64,000 nt of DNA from Nocardioides marmoriginsengisoli (GCF_003725695.1 NZ_RJSE01000005.1:161096-225095); one strand, 5' to 3'. Counted from the first letter of the stretch, positions 1 to 9,721 are shown. The notes: generated by a model from the letters alone, not told the origin. Made by a program: numbers and translations.

Positions 1-327
1 CGCGAGGAGATGCTGATCAACAAGCACCCGGTCACGGTCACCTGCATCCACCCGGGCGGCATCAAGACCGGGATCGCCCGCAACGGCCGCAAGACCGCGA
101 GCCAGGACGCCGGCAAGATCGACGAGCTCTTCGACAAGCGCCTGGCCCGGATGACCGCCGAGAAGGCCGCCGGGATCATCCTGGACAACGCGGTCAAGGG
201 GAAGGCGCGGGTCCTGGTCGGCATCGACGCGCACATCATCCACCACCTCGCCAAGGTCGCCGGCTCGCGCTACCAGGACGTGGTGGCGTGGGGCGCACCG
301 AAGACGATGCCCAAGCCCAAGAAGTAG
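1..327 (+). CDS. Short-chain dehydrogenase/reductase, C-terminal fragment
   Basis: The reading frame is open from the first base, so the gene begins upstream of the window; an ATG at 10 is internal. The fragment carries a C-terminal SDR block (CIHPGGIKTGIARNG), where the PG-I-T segment follows the catalytic YxxxK helix of Rossmann-fold SDRs. The nucleotide-binding GxxxGxG and the catalytic Tyr/Lys lie outside the window, so substrate cannot be guessed. The tail is Lys-rich (PKPKK). Family-level call only. Confidence 0.75.
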   Translation, partial: REEMLINKHPVTVTCIHPGGIKTGIARNGRKTASQDAGKIDELFDKRLARMTAEKAAGIILDNAVKGKARVLVGIDAHIIHHLAKVAGSRYQDVVAWGAPKTMPKPKK

Positions 328-352
328 GCAGGACCTCCGTAGGCTTGCCCGC

Positions 353-883
353 GTGACCGACCTCCGAGCCGTCCGCGTCCGCACCCGCAAGTGGCCCGAC
401 GAGCCGCACTGGGAGTTCGACGCGGTCCGGCTGGGGGTCGACGCGCTCGGGCACTGGCTCGGCGTCACCAGGGGCACCTGGCTCGCCAAGCCGGGCAAGG
501 GCTTCACCGCCTGGGCCGACCACGTGGTGCTGCTCCCCCACGACGACTGGTGGGTGGCCACCATCTACGGCAACGATGCCGACCGCCCGGTGGACTTCTA
601 CGTCGACATGACAACGCCCTGCACCTGGTCGGAGGACGAGTCCGAGGTCCGCTGCGTCGACCTGGACCTGGACGTGATCCGCGAGACCGACGGCCGGGTC
701 TGGATCGACGACGAGGACGAGTTCGCCGAGCACCAGGTCGCGCTGGGCTACCCGGCCGAGGTGATCGCCGGTGCCCGGGCGAGCTGCGACGAGGTCTTTG
801 CGGCGATGTCGGCGGAGAGGGCGCCGTTCGACGGCAGCGTGGCCCGCTGGCTGGCGAAGCTCGCCGAGATCCGCCAGCCGTAG
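353..883 (+). CDS. DUF402 (FomD-like barrel) domain protein
   Basis: This 176-residue protein with a GTG start fits the DUF402 family. It has the aromatic-rich barrel segment (PHDDWWVATIYGN), followed by a DFYVDMTTP strand and a DLDLDVIRETDG strand with acidic residues that in characterised relatives (nucleoside di/triphosphate phosphatases, FomD) bind divalent metal. The helical C terminus (about residues 130-176) is also typical. Known members hydrolyse nucleotide phosphates or CMP-phosphonates; the substrate here is unknown. It starts 25 nt after the SDR stop and ends 11 nt from the convergent VOC gene, so it may share the upstream transcript. Confidence 0.75.
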   Translation: MTDLRAVRVRTRKWPDEPHWEFDAVRLGVDALGHWLGVTRGTWLAKPGKGFTAWADHVVLLPHDDWWVATIYGNDADRPVDFYVDMTTPCTWSEDESEVRCVDLDLDVIRETDGRVWIDDEDEFAEHQVALGYPAEVIAGARASCDEVFAAMSAERAPFDGSVARWLAKLAEIRQP

Positions 884-894
884 TTCCCGTACAG

Positions 895-1578
895 CTAGAG
901 CACGCCGGTGTACGGGTCCCGGTCGGTGATGCAGTACGTCGCCCCGGACGGGTCGCGGAGCACCGTCCAGTGCTGCCGGGTGGCCTCCACCCGGGCGCCG
1001 AGCCCGCGGTGGCGATCGGTCTCGGCGGCACGATCGGTGGTCGCCAGGTCCAGGTGCGCACGGACCGGGCCGTTCTCCTCGTCCAGGCGCTGCAGCAGGA
1101 TCCGTAGCGGCACCTCGTCGGGCCGGGCCAGGAAGCGGAACTCGGGACGGCTGCCCTCGTGCAGCTCCCACCCGGTGGCGTCGGCCCAGAAGGCGCACTC
1201 CGCGTCGTACGCCGACGGGGGCACGTCCAGGCAGACCTGGTCGACCAGGCTGGCCTGTCCCCCGGCCCAGATCCGCGGCAACGGCCGGACGCCCGACTCG
1301 CCCTCGTTGAGGCAGTAGGGCAGCCCTCCGGGTGACCGCAGGACCTCCAGGTCGCGGTCGCCCTCGTGCAGGTCGAGGTGCACCCCGGCCGGTCCGGCGC
1401 CGATCCGCTGGAACCGGAGATAGGGATCGCCGTCGGGAGGCAGGAAGGTGGCGAACTCGCCGTCGGCGCCGCGCGTGCTCGAGAGCGTCGAGCCGGTGAC
1501 CCCGCACCAGAACGCCGCGGCCGCGGCCTGGCGGGAGGCGGGCACGTCCACGAAGGCGGTGATCCAGGCTGTCGTCAC
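895..1578 (-). CDS. VOC (glyoxalase-like) family protein, two modules
   Basis: About 227 residues from a GTG at 1578. Two successive vicinal-oxygen-chelate-like modules are visible: ITAFVDVPA...FWCGVTG...VHLDLHEGD, then VCLDVPPSAYDAECAFWADATGWELHEGS...VRAHLDLATTD. Both resemble the Glyoxalase_6 subfamily. Such proteins are often resistance or lyase-type enzymes or unassigned. Start choice: the frame stays open far upstream only because it is antisense to the next gene. GTG 1578 leaves room for the divergent ligase start, and a GGGAG lies about 11 nt upstream; ATGs at 1605 and 1611 are alternatives. Function is not assignable beyond fold. Confidence 0.72.
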   Translation of the reverse strand: MTTAWITAFVDVPASRQAAAAAFWCGVTGSTLSSTRGADGEFATFLPPDGDPYLRFQRIGAGPAGVHLDLHEGDRDLEVLRSPGGLPYCLNEGESGVRPLPRIWAGGQASLVDQVCLDVPPSAYDAECAFWADATGWELHEGSRPEFRFLARPDEVPLRILLQRLDEENGPVRAHLDLATTDRAAETDRHRGLGARVEATRQHWTVLRDPSGATYCITDRDPYTGVL

Positions 1579-1593
1579 CCTGGTGATGCTCCC

Positions 1594-2724
1594 ATGTGTC
1601 AGCATCCTCATGTGGCCATCGACTTCGCGGTATCGCCCCGGCCGACCCTTGGGGTCGAGTGGGAGTTCGCCCTCGTCGACCACCGCACCCGGGACCTGGT
1701 CAATGCCGCCTCCGAGCTCTTCGACCTGGTCGAGGAGCGCCACGGACCGGAGCCGCGGCTGCACAAGGAGCTGCTCCGCAACAGCGTGGAGCTGACCACC
1801 GGCATCTGCGAGAACACCGACCAGGCCATCGCCGAGCTCGTCGAGATGCTCGCCAAGGTGGTCCCGGTCGCGGCCGACCTCGGCGTCGACCTGTTCAGCG
1901 CCGGGACGCACCCGTTCGCGGCCTGGTCCGACCAGCTGCTCACGCCCGGGCACCGCTACGAGGAACTGATGGCCCGGACCCAGTGGTGGGGCCGGCAGAT
2001 GCTGATCTGGGGCGTGCACGTGCACGTCGGCGTCGCGAAGGACCAGGTGATCCCGCTGGTCTCGGCGCTGCTGAACTGGTACCCGCACCTGCAGGCGCTC
2101 TCCGCGTCCTCGCCGATCTGGGCCGGCCACGACACCGGCTACGCCAGCAATCGGGCGATGATGTTCCAGCAGCTGCCGACCGCGGGCCTGCCGTTCCAGT
2201 TCTCCGACTGGGCCGAGTTCGAGTCGTACGCCGACGACCTGCTCACCACCGGCGTAATCGAGAACATCGACGAGATCCGCTGGGACGTCCGGCCGGCGCC
2301 CCGCACCGGGACCGTCGAGATACGGATCTGCGACGGCGTGTCGACTCTCTGGGAGATGCGCGCGCTGGTGGCCCTGACGCACTGCCTGGTGGTCGACCTC
2401 TCCGAGCGGCTGACCCGGGGAGAGACGCTGCCGACGATGCCGCCGTGGCACGTCCAGGAGAACAAGTGGCGCGCGGCCCGGTACGGACTGGAGGCCTGGA
2501 TCATCCTGGACGCCGACTCGAACGAGCGGCTGCTGCGCGAGGACCTGACCGACCTGGTGGACCGGCTGATGCCGGTGGCCGCCCGTCTCGGGTGCGCCGA
2601 GGACCTGGAGCTGGTCCACGAGATCACCCGGCTGGGGGCGTCGTACCAGCGTCAGCGCGCGGTGGCCGAGGCGACCGGCGGCGACCTGGTCGCGGTCGTC
2701 GACGCGGTGGTGCGCGAGCTTTAG
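1594..2724 (+). CDS. Carboxylate-amine ligase / glutamate-cysteine ligase family 2 (YbdK-like)
   Basis: A 376-residue protein with the GCS2 signature: TLGVEWEFALVD near the N terminus (metal/ATP-binding acidic residues), ELLRNSVELTTGICEN, GTHPFAAW, WGVHVHVGV and TVEIRICDG. The family forms gamma-glutamyl amide bonds using ATP; YbdK-type members have weak glutamate-cysteine ligase activity, and the true substrate is often unknown. The start could be ATG 1594 or GTG 1612 (VAIDF), neither with an obvious Shine-Dalgarno, so a leaderless mRNA is possible. It is divergent from the VOC gene, and its stop codon overlaps the stop of the convergent lipase gene. Confidence 0.85.
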   Translation: MCQHPHVAIDFAVSPRPTLGVEWEFALVDHRTRDLVNAASELFDLVEERHGPEPRLHKELLRNSVELTTGICENTDQAIAELVEMLAKVVPVAADLGVDLFSAGTHPFAAWSDQLLTPGHRYEELMARTQWWGRQMLIWGVHVHVGVAKDQVIPLVSALLNWYPHLQALSASSPIWAGHDTGYASNRAMMFQQLPTAGLPFQFSDWAEFESYADDLLTTGVIENIDEIRWDVRPAPRTGTVEIRICDGVSTLWEMRALVALTHCLVVDLSERLTRGETLPTMPPWHVQENKWRAARYGLEAWIILDADSNERLLREDLTDLVDRLMPVAARLGCAEDLELVHEITRLGASYQRQRAVAEATGGDLVAVVDAVVREL

Positions 2725-3719
2725 GAGGACCAGGCGTAGCTCCGTAGCGGCGGCTCCGCGGCGACCGTGTCGGCTGCCCCGAGCCCGATGGTGTTGCCGA
2801 GGACCAGCGACGGCAGGCTGAGCGCGCCCAGGACCGGATCGAAGCCCGGCGGTGGCTTCGCGCAGCCCTGCGCGGCGACCCGCGCCGGGGAGGCCGGCCC
2901 GTCGTGATCGAGCGCGTCCAGGGCGAGCTGGAAGCCGACCAGGTCGATGGCACCCAGCAGGATGTGGTCGGACGGGTCCCCGGGGCAGATGTCCTGGAGC
3001 GCCACGTTGGTGATCCGGCCACCACCGCCGTGCAGGGACGAGCTGCCCCGGTCATCGGCGTTCGGCACGACGACCTTGTCGCGATGGGTGTACACGTTCG
3101 TGTAGGAGATCCGCGGGAACGTCTCCTGGCCGCTGTTCAGGGCCGCGATGAAGGCCGAGGTGCTCCGCTGCTGGAACTCGGCCGGCCGGCAGCCCTTGGT
3201 CGCGCACGCGGCGAACCCGGTGGTGCCGTGGTTCGACGGCGCCAGGCCGATCAGGTCGTCGACCATCGGGCGCAGGTCCGGCCAGAACCGCAGCGCCCAC
3301 CGCGGCAGCATCCCGCCCTGGCTGGCACCGATGATCGAGATCTTCCGCTCCGCCCGGCGGTGCAGCTCGCGGATCGCCCAGACGACGTACTCGGCGTTGA
3401 CCTGGATGTCGCCCGTCGCGCGGTAGGGCAGCTGGACCAAGCAGTACGGCGTCCGACTCGCCTTCAGCGCCGGCCGGTAGAGGAACGACCAGTTCTCCTC
3501 GGCGGTCACGCTCGTGCCGTGCACCAGGAGCACCGGGGTTCGGGTGGCGCGGTCGACGTTCGCCGAGCACACCAGAGCGGCACGGAGCACGGCCGGTGGC
3601 GTGGTGAGCGCCGGTCCCGGCCGGTCGACCGGCGGGTACCCGACCGTCGTTGCGTCCGCGGGCGCACCGAGCATGCCGACCATCAGCGCGGTGACGGTCA
3701 GGGCGAGGAACCTGTGCAT
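2721..3719 (-). CDS. Secreted lipase/esterase, alpha/beta-hydrolase fold
   Basis: About 332 residues from ATG 3719, with an N-terminal signal peptide (MHRFLALTVTALMVGMLG, then APADA). VLLVHGTSV is the oxyanion-hole segment, GASQGG (G-x-S-x-G) is the nucleophile elbow, and a later Asp (THRDKVV) and His (PSDHILLG) can complete the triad. This matches actinobacterial secreted lipases (LipA / lipase class 2-like) that hydrolyse acyl esters outside the cell. Upstream GTG 3740 and ATG 3737 are alternative starts. A 7-bp inverted repeat sits directly upstream and may be an operator. The stop overlaps that of the convergent ligase gene. Confidence 0.82.
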   Translation of the reverse strand: MHRFLALTVTALMVGMLGAPADATTVGYPPVDRPGPALTTPPAVLRAALVCSANVDRATRTPVLLVHGTSVTAEENWSFLYRPALKASRTPYCLVQLPYRATGDIQVNAEYVVWAIRELHRRAERKISIIGASQGGMLPRWALRFWPDLRPMVDDLIGLAPSNHGTTGFAACATKGCRPAEFQQRSTSAFIAALNSGQETFPRISYTNVYTHRDKVVVPNADDRGSSSLHGGGGRITNVALQDICPGDPSDHILLGAIDLVGFQLALDALDHDGPASPARVAAQGCAKPPPGFDPVLGALSLPSLVLGNTIGLGAADTVAAEPPLRSYAWSS

Positions 3720-3734
3720 GGCGAGAGCATTTCC

Positions 3735-3750
3735 CATCACGCCCGTGATG
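3735..3750. promoter_or_regulatory. Inverted repeat upstream of lipase (candidate operator)
   Basis: CATCACG and CGTGATG form perfect 7-bp arms around a CC centre, 16 nt before the ATG at 3719 on the minus strand. The flanking DNA is AT-rich for this genome (TAAATACT), as expected of a promoter. Binding by a dimeric repressor is inferred only. Confidence 0.35.
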
Positions 3751-3780
3751 TAAATACTCGTGACCTGAGGCGCTGGAGCG

Positions 3781-3972
3781 CTACGACCGCCGGAACAGAC
3801 GCCGCAGCAGGCTTCGCCGGCTCCTGCGCGGCGCCGGTGGCGTCGCGACGGCGTCCGTGCCGAGCCGGATGCCGTCCCGGTCGGCCCGCACCGGCACGTT
3901 GATCCCGCCGTCGCGGGTGACCTGCACCGCGCGGAGGTTCTTCCCGAGGTCTTCGCCGAAGGGTTTCGTCAC
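3781..3972 (-). CDS. Small basic hypothetical protein
   Basis: A 63-residue ORF that I do not recognise. Support comes from a very good Shine-Dalgarno (AGGAGG, 4 nt before the GTG at 3972) and from its position in an otherwise empty gap. The N terminus reads MTKPFGEDLGKNLRAVQVTRDGG, the middle is a short beta-like stretch, and the C terminus is strongly basic (RRSRRSLLRRLFRR), which could bind nucleic acid or the inner membrane surface. It sits between the lipase and the exporter-like gene on the same strand. Confidence 0.6.
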   Translation of the reverse strand: MTKPFGEDLGKNLRAVQVTRDGGINVPVRADRDGIRLGTDAVATPPAPRRSRRSLLRRLFRRS

Positions 3973-4019
3973 CGTTCCTCCTAGGTCTCACGCCAGTATG
4001 CGCCCCTTGGACGCGGTGC

Positions 4020-5138
4020 TCACTGGTCCCAGCCGATCGGCGGGATCGCATCGGTCGCTTCCAGCGGGTCCATGCCGCTGACCGCGAGCAGGTCGGCGAT
4101 CAGCGACCGGACGCTCGCCAGGACCACCTCGGCCGAGAGCATCGGCGTGCGCTCCAGGGTGGACGACGCCTGTCCCATCGCCAGCAGCGGGTCGCGGAGC
4201 CCGCTGGCCATCCGGTCGGCCTTCAGCTCGGCGGCCATCCCGTCGGTGACGTCGGCCAGGTCTCGGAGGAAGACGGCGTACCCGGCCGGGATCGGCTCCC
4301 GGCGGTGGCAGGCGACGGCGACCCGCCGGGCCAGGACGCGGGTGTTGCGCAGCGCGAAGTCGAGCGGTTCGACCAGCTCGGCCATCCGGCGCACACCGCC
4401 CTTGTGCCGGTAGCGGAAGGGCGAGGAGGCGAGCACCGAGAGGCCCTCGTCCGAGGCGGCCTGCAGTTCCGCGATCAGGGCATCGGTACGGCGGGCCTCG
4501 GCCAGCGTCGACAGCGCACGTTCGGCGTCGCCGTCCTCGATCCGGTCCGCCGACGCCCGGAGCAGCGCCGAGATCTTCCGGATCACCACCGAGACCTGCT
4601 CGCGCGGACGGCGCAACGGTGCCCGCGGGACCACGGTCGCAGCGACCAGCGCCACCGCTCCCCCGATCAGCGCGTCGCTCCAGCGCAGGAACGCCTTGCC
4701 CGGGTCCGGCAGCAGCGTGCTCACCACGATCGCCTGGACGGCCGCCTGGGTCACGAAGATCGCGCCGGCGTCCAGCAGCAGCGCCGAGACCATCGCGAGC
4801 GAGACGATCAGCGCGATCTGCCAGCCGCCCGAGCCGAGCAGGTGGGTCAGCGCATCGCCGAGGAAGACGCCGATCGCCACCCCGAGCGTCACCTCGGCCA
4901 CCCGCCGCAGCCGTTGCCCGTACGACGTCCCGAGACTCACCACCGCGGCGATCGGCGCGAAGAACGGGGTGTCGTGCCCGATCAGGTCGGCGGCGACGAA
5001 CCAGGCGACACCGGCCGCGATCGCGCACTGCCCGATCTGCCAGCCCTTCGACCGCAACCGGGCGAGGCGGGCCCGCAGCGACGTGCGGCTCCGGGTGAAG
5101 GCCAGGTCGAAAGTGGTGCCGCTACTTCTTCGATCCAC
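4020..5138 (-). CDS. FUSC-family / aromatic acid exporter-like membrane protein
   Basis: A 372-residue protein with an N-terminal block of hydrophobic helices (about residues 35-170, including WQIGQCAIAAGVAWFVAADL, FFAPIAAVVSLG, GVAIGVFLGDAL, GAIFVTQAAVQAIVV and GGAVALVAATVV). A long soluble, Arg-rich helical domain (about 175-372) follows. This is the layout of half-size FUSC / aromatic-acid-exporter (DUF939-type) proteins. The TSYGQRLRRVAEVTLGVAIG segment is characteristic of the family. The start overlaps the aldehyde dehydrogenase stop by 17 nt, so the two are probably co-translated. Substrate is unknown. Confidence 0.8.
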   Translation of the reverse strand: MDRRSSGTTFDLAFTRSRTSLRARLARLRSKGWQIGQCAIAAGVAWFVAADLIGHDTPFFAPIAAVVSLGTSYGQRLRRVAEVTLGVAIGVFLGDALTHLLGSGGWQIALIVSLAMVSALLLDAGAIFVTQAAVQAIVVSTLLPDPGKAFLRWSDALIGGAVALVAATVVPRAPLRRPREQVSVVIRKISALLRASADRIEDGDAERALSTLAEARRTDALIAELQAASDEGLSVLASSPFRYRHKGGVRRMAELVEPLDFALRNTRVLARRVAVACHRREPIPAGYAVFLRDLADVTDGMAAELKADRMASGLRDPLLAMGQASSTLERTPMLSAEVVLASVRSLIADLLAVSGMDPLEATDAIPPIGWDQ

Positions 5139-6621
5139 GCCCGTGCAGCATCGTGATCAGCTTGCCCAGTTGCTCCTCGGCCTTTTCGGTGCGCTGGAAC
5201 GTGGTCAGCGCGAGCAGCGGCTTCATCCGCTGCTTGGTGATCGCGTGGGCGTAGGTGAACTCCTTGAGGCCCTCGGGCCCGTGGATCCGCCCGAAGCCGG
5301 AGTCGCCGACCCCGCCGAAGGGCAGCGACGGCACCCCGGCGAAGGTGATCACGCCGTTGATCGCGGTCATCCCGACCCGGAGCCGCTCGGCGATCCGCAT
5401 CCCGTTGCGCTTGCTGAACACCGAGGAGCCGAGCGCGTACTTCGACGCGTTGGTGAGCGCGACCGCCTCGTCCATGGAGGCCACCTTGGTGACCGTCATG
5501 GTCGGGCCGAAGGTCTCCTCGGTGACGGCCGACGACGTCTCCGGCACGTCCACGAGGATCACCGGCTGCACGAACCGGTCGCCGACCGACTCGGGTCCGC
5601 CGAGGACCGCCTTGCCTCCGTCGGCGATCGCGCTGTCGATGTGCCGCTTGATGATGTCGATCTGGCTGGGCATCGTGATCGGGCCGATCTTGGCGTCGGC
5701 GTCGTTGGTGGCGTGCACCTCCTTGGTGCGCGCGATCACCTGGGCGAGGAAGTCGTCGTACACGCGCTCGTGCACGTAGACGCGCTCGACGCCGGCGCAG
5801 GTCTGGCCGGCGTTGGCGTTCGCGCCCCAGACGGCACCGTCCACGGCCGCCGCGACGTCGGCGTCCTCGTCGACGATCAGGGCGTCCTTCCCTCCGGCTT
5901 CGATCAGCACCGGCGTGAGCGTCTCGGCACAGGCGGCCATCACTCGCTTGCCGGTCGCGGTCGACCCGGTGAAGGCGACCTTGTTGACCCCCGAGCGGCA
6001 CAGCGCCGCGCCGGTGTCGCCGAGGCCGGTGACCACCTGGAGGACCGGCTGCCCGAAGACCTCGGCGGCGGTCTCGGCGAGCCAGACCCCGACGCCCGGG
6101 GTGTACTCGCTGGGCTTGAAGACGACCGCGTTGCCCGCAGCCAGGGCGTAGGCGATCGAGCCCATCGGGGTGAACACCGGGTAGTTCCACGGGCCGATCA
6201 CGCCGATCACGCCGAGCGGGCGGAACTCGACCGTCGCCTTCTGGTTGGCCATCACCAGACCGCTGGGCACCTTGTGCCGGCCGAGCACCTTGCCGGCGTG
6301 CCCGGCGGCCCAGGCCAGGTGATCGATCGCCAGCGCGCACTCGAGCATCGCGTCGCCGTGCGGCTTTCCGGTCTCGGCCTGCATGATCGCGGCGAGCTCG
6401 CCGACCCGCCGGGTGACCTCGCCCTTCCAGGCGTTCAGCAGGCCCTTGCGCTCGGCGAAGCTCAGCCCGCTCCACCAGTCGGCGGCCGTACGGGCCCGAG
6501 CGACCGCGGCGGCGACCTCGGCCTCGCCGGCGATCGGGTGGCTCGCGACCACGGCACCGGTCCGCGGGTTGATCGAGGCGAACGACGAGGAGGTCGCGGT
6601 GCTGGGGTCGGTGATCGTCAT
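5122..6621 (-). CDS. NAD(P)-dependent aldehyde dehydrogenase (succinate-semialdehyde dehydrogenase-like)
   Basis: At 499 residues this is full length for the ALDH superfamily. Visible motifs: GPWNYPVF, cofactor-binding FTGSTATGKRV, general base Glu in LIEAGGKD (about residue 241), nucleophile Cys in AGQTCAGVER (about 275) and EETFGPTM near 385. It oxidises an aldehyde to the acid; sequence flavour is close to the aldehyde/SSADH-like group but substrate cannot be fixed. ATG start at 6621. It is followed by a possibly co-translated exporter-like gene and divergent from a WS/DGAT gene, which makes a lipid- or aromatic-aldehyde role possible. Confidence 0.88.
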   Translation of the reverse strand: MTITDPSTATSSSFASINPRTGAVVASHPIAGEAEVAAAVARARTAADWWSGLSFAERKGLLNAWKGEVTRRVGELAAIMQAETGKPHGDAMLECALAIDHLAWAAGHAGKVLGRHKVPSGLVMANQKATVEFRPLGVIGVIGPWNYPVFTPMGSIAYALAAGNAVVFKPSEYTPGVGVWLAETAAEVFGQPVLQVVTGLGDTGAALCRSGVNKVAFTGSTATGKRVMAACAETLTPVLIEAGGKDALIVDEDADVAAAVDGAVWGANANAGQTCAGVERVYVHERVYDDFLAQVIARTKEVHATNDADAKIGPITMPSQIDIIKRHIDSAIADGGKAVLGGPESVGDRFVQPVILVDVPETSSAVTEETFGPTMTVTKVASMDEAVALTNASKYALGSSVFSKRNGMRIAERLRVGMTAINGVITFAGVPSLPFGGVGDSGFGRIHGPEGLKEFTYAHAITKQRMKPLLALTTFQRTEKAEEQLGKLITMLHGRGSKK

Positions 6622-6710
6622 GGCACGAACCTACTCCCGCCGGGCTCGGGTGTGCAGCCCCGTGCACCACCCTGCTTCCCAAACGCCACACGAGGCGCAA
6701 GGATCGCGAC

Positions 6711-8111
6711 GTGCCCACACCTATCGACCCCACCTCGCTCGGGTTCCTGCTCGCCGAGAACCGCAACCAGCCGATGCACGTCGCCGGTCTGCAGCTGTTC
6801 GAGAAGCCCGCCGATGCCGGCCCGCACTTCGCCCGCGAGCTCTACGAGGCCGCGCTCGACACCGAGGAGATCGCGCCGCTGTTCCGCAAGCGCCCGTCGC
6901 GGAGCATCAGCAGCCTCGGCCAGTGGGTCTGGACCGACGACGCCGAGTTCGACATCGAGCACCACGTCCGGCACAGCGCGCTCCCCGAGCCGGGCCGGAT
7001 CCGGGAGCTGCTCGAGCTGGTCTCGCGGCTGCACGGTCAGATGCTCGGCCGGGAGCGGCCGCTCTGGGAGGCGCACATCATCGAGGGGCTCGCCGACGGC
7101 CGGGTCGCGATGTACACCAAGCTGCACCACTCCTTGGTCGACGGGATCTCGGCGATGAAGCTGATGCAGAGCGTGCTCAGCACCGACCCGGACCGCCGCA
7201 ACATGCCACTCCCCTTCGACGCCCGCGCGGTCCGGTCGAAGAAGGTGCGCGAGCCGTCCGCCCGGGACCTGACCTCGGTCCCGATGGACACCCTGCGCAG
7301 CGCGATGGGCCTGGCCGCGGACGCCGGCGGGCTGCCGGCCGCGCTGATCCGCACCCTCAACAAGGGCGTCAAGAACGAGGCGTCGGCGCTGTCGTTCTAC
7401 GCCCCGAAGTCGATCTTCAACGTGAACATCACCGGGTCCCGCCGATTCGCCTCGGACGGCTGGGCGCTGGACCGGCTGCGGGCCATCTCCAAGGCCAGCC
7501 GGACCACCTTGAACGACGTCGTGCTGGCGATGTGCGGCGGCGCGGTCCGCAACTACCTGATCGAGCTGAACTCCCTCCCCGACACCTCCCTGGTCTCGAT
7601 GGTCCCGGTCGGGCTCAAGTCCCGAGGCTCCGACTCCGAGGCCGGTGGCGGCGGGAACGCGGTCGGCTCGGTGATGGTGAAGCTCGGCACCGACCTGGCG
7701 GACCCGGCCGACCGGCTCGCCGCGATCCACGCCTCGATGAAGGCCGGCAAGGCGGCCCTGGAGTCGATGACGCCGAACCAGATCGTCGCGATGAGCGCGC
7801 TCGGCATGGCCCCGTCGCTGGCGATCCCGATGCTGCGGCTCAACGGGGTCGTCCGGCCGCCGTTCAACCTGATCATCAGCAACGTCCCCGGGCCGCGCAG
7901 CACCCAGTTCCTCAACGGCGCCCGGCTGACCGGCACCTACCCGGTGTCGATCCCGATGCAGGGCATGGCTTTGAACATCACCTGCAACAGCTACGCCGAG
8001 GACATGTGCTTCGGGCTGACCGGCGACCGCCGCCGGGTACCGCACCTGCAGCGGCTGCTGGTGCACCTGGACAGCGAGCTGACCGCTCTGGAGCAGGCTG
8101 TCGGGGCCTAG
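6711..8111 (+). CDS. Wax ester synthase / diacylglycerol O-acyltransferase (WS/DGAT)
   Basis: A 466-residue protein with the catalytic HHxxxDG motif (HHSLVDG, about residues 137-143) and the C-terminal NVPGPRS region (the ND motif of the family is [11 protein letters not shown] here). It transfers acyl groups from acyl-CoA to diacylglycerol or fatty alcohols, making storage triacylglycerol or wax esters at the membrane. Start is GTG 6711 ([13 protein letters not shown]), which aligns with typical family N termini. Its TAG stop shares CTAG with the stop of the convergent ABC-F gene. Confidence 0.92.
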   Translation: MPTPIDPTSLGFLLAENRNQPMHVAGLQLFEKPADAGPHFARELYEAALDTEEIAPLFRKRPSRSISSLGQWVWTDDAEFDIEHHVRHSALPEPGRIRELLELVSRLHGQMLGRERPLWEAHIIEGLADGRVAMYTKLHHSLVDGISAMKLMQSVLSTDPDRRNMPLPFDARAVRSKKVREPSARDLTSVPMDTLRSAMGLAADAGGLPAALIRTLNKGVKNEASALSFYAPKSIFNVNITGSRRFASDGWALDRLRAISKASRTTLNDVVLAMCGGAVRNYLIELNSLPDTSLVSMVPVGLKSRGSDSEAGGGGNAVGSVMVKLGTDLADPADRLAAIHASMKAGKAALESMTPNQIVAMSALGMAPSLAIPMLRLNGVVRPPFNLIISNVPGPRSTQFLNGARLTGTYPVSIPMQGMALNITCNSYAEDMCFGLTGDRRRVPHLQRLLVHLDSELTALEQAVGA

Positions 8112-9721
8112 AGCGCCAGGACGGCGCCCTGCCAGCGACGGCGCAGCCAGCGGTCGTGCGAGGTCATCAGGACCGTGCCGGGCGTGGCCCGGAGGGCGTC
8201 CTCGATCTCGGAGGCCAGCGCCAGGGAGAGGTGGTTGGTCGGCTCGTCCAGGAGCAGCAGGTCCGGCTCCGCGGCGACTGCCAGGGCCAGCGCCAGCCGG
8301 CGCCGTTGACCCACGCTGAGGTCGCCGATCGGGCGGGTCAGGTCCTGGGGAGCGAGCAGCCCGAGTGACCGCAACGAGGTGCGTCCGCTGCCCGGGGCGG
8401 CCGCGAAGGTCGCGGCCGCGCTCAGGTCCATCCGGGCGAACACCGGGTCCTGCTCGACCATCGCCACCTGTCGGGCCGTCACGGTCACGGTGCCCGCGTC
8501 GGGCTCGATCCGGCCGGCGATCGCGGCCAGCAGGGTCGACTTGCCGCTGCCGTTCGGTCCGACGACCAAGAGCTGGTCGCCGTGGCGCAGGTCCAGCTCG
8601 TCGAGAGCGACCCGCGGACCTGACGGTCCGTCCACCCGGAGCCCGCGGACCGAGACCGCCGGCCCGGTCCCGCCGCCGTGGGCGAGCCGGCCCGCGAAGG
8701 CGATCCGCTTCGGGGGCTTGCGGACCTGGGAGCGCTCGGCGAGGTCGAGCCGTCGCTGGGCATCGTTGACGCGGCGGGCCTGGGCGCGCTCGACGTTGCC
8801 GCCCTTGAACTGGTGGATGAACTTGTCGTTGTCGCGCGGGCCCCGGCCGCGGGCGATCGCGTCGGTGCCGATCCGGGTCTTCTCGCGCAGGCGCTCGAGC
8901 TCGTCCTGCTCGGCGGCGTACTGCTCCTCCCAGCGCCGCCGGCTCTCGGCCTGGTGCTCCAGGTACGCCGAGAACGAGCCGCCGAAGCGGCGGCCGCCCT
9001 TCCCGTCGCTCCCGAGCGCGCCGGCATCGAGGTCGACGATCTCGGTGCAGACGGTGTCCAGGAAGGTGCGGTCGTGGCTGGCCGCGACGATCACGCCGTG
9101 CTGCCGGACCAGCGACTCCTCCAGCAGGCGCAGCGCGTCGCCGTCCAGGTGGTTGGTCGGCTCGTCGAGGAGCAGAACCGCGGGCCTCCGGACGAGCGCC
9201 GCCGCGAGCGCCAGCCGGCTCCGCTGACCCCCGGAGAGCGTCGAGAGCGGACGCTCCCGATCGAGGTCCGCGAGACCGAGGCCGGCCGCCGTGACCACCG
9301 CACGGCGCTCGGCGTCCCACGCATCGTGCTGCGTCGCCCAGGCCAGCACCCGGTCGTAGCGGTTCGCCGCGTCCGGGTCCGTCCCCAGCCGGCCCGCGAG
9401 CTGCTCCAGCTCCGCGACCGCGGCCCGCAACGGCTGCAGCGCCCCGTCGAGGAGGTCGCCGACGGTCCCGGTGACCTGCGGGTCGGGCTCCTGGGGCAGG
9501 TAGACCAGGTCAGCCGGGGCCCGCACCTCGCCGGCGTCCGGGAGATCGATCCCGGCGAGCACCCGGAGCAGGGTGGACTTCCCGGAGCCGTTCTCGCCGA
9601 TCAGGCCGACCCGGGATCCGGGCGCTGCGGTCATGCTCAGGTTGTCGAGGACGGTGCGGACCCGGTCACGGGTGGCGTAGCGCCGGATCAGGTCGGTGGC
9701 GACGAGCGGGGACGGTTTCAT
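8108..9721 (-). CDS. ABC-F family ATPase (possible antibiotic target-protection protein)
   Basis: A 537-residue protein with two ABC cassettes and no membrane segments. The first Walker A (GENGSGKST) is at residues 42-50, signature LSGGQRSR at about 163, LLDEPTNHL follows, then a charged linker (about 225-330), a second Walker A ([10 protein letters not shown]), LSVGQRRR and a second [14 protein letters not shown] proteins bind the ribosomal E site; the ARE subset displaces macrolide, lincosamide or streptogramin drugs. Membership of the ARE subset is inferred, chiefly from the leader peptide and stem that precede the gene, which resemble inducible resistance genes. The Shine-Dalgarno GGAG (9731-9734) and the first base of the ATG lie in or beside the predicted stem. 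Confidence 0.88.
   Translation of the reverse strand: MKPSPLVATDLIRRYATRDRVRTVLDNLSMTAAPGSRVGLIGENGSGKSTLLRVLAGIDLPDAGEVRAPADLVYLPQEPDPQVTGTVGDLLDGALQPLRAAVAELEQLAGRLGTDPDAANRYDRVLAWATQHDAWDAERRAVVTAAGLGLADLDRERPLSTLSGGQRSRLALAAALVRRPAVLLLDEPTNHLDGDALRLLEESLVRQHGVIVAASHDRTFLDTVCTEIVDLDAGALGSDGKGGRRFGGSFSAYLEHQAESRRRWEEQYAAEQDELERLREKTRIGTDAIARGRGPRDNDKFIHQFKGGNVERAQARRVNDAQRRLDLAERSQVRKPPKRIAFAGRLAHGGGTGPAVSVRGLRVDGPSGPRVALDELDLRHGDQLLVVGPNGSGKSTLLAAIAGRIEPDAGTVTVTARQVAMVEQDPVFARMDLSAAATFAAAPGSGRTSLRSLGLLAPQDLTRPIGDLSVGQRRRLALALAVAAEPDLLLLDEPTNHLSLALASEIEDALRATPGTVLMTSHDRWLRRRWQGAVLAL

Noticed and set aside
1579-2619. Long minus-strand frame continuing the VOC gene upstream (total 574 codons)
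   Set aside because: It is antisense to the well-supported YbdK-type ligase, with Arg/His/Gln-rich composition and no domain; the VOC start is placed at 1578.
4696-7158. Plus-strand open frame of 820 codons
   Set aside because: Antisense to the exporter-like and aldehyde dehydrogenase genes; no recognisable domain.
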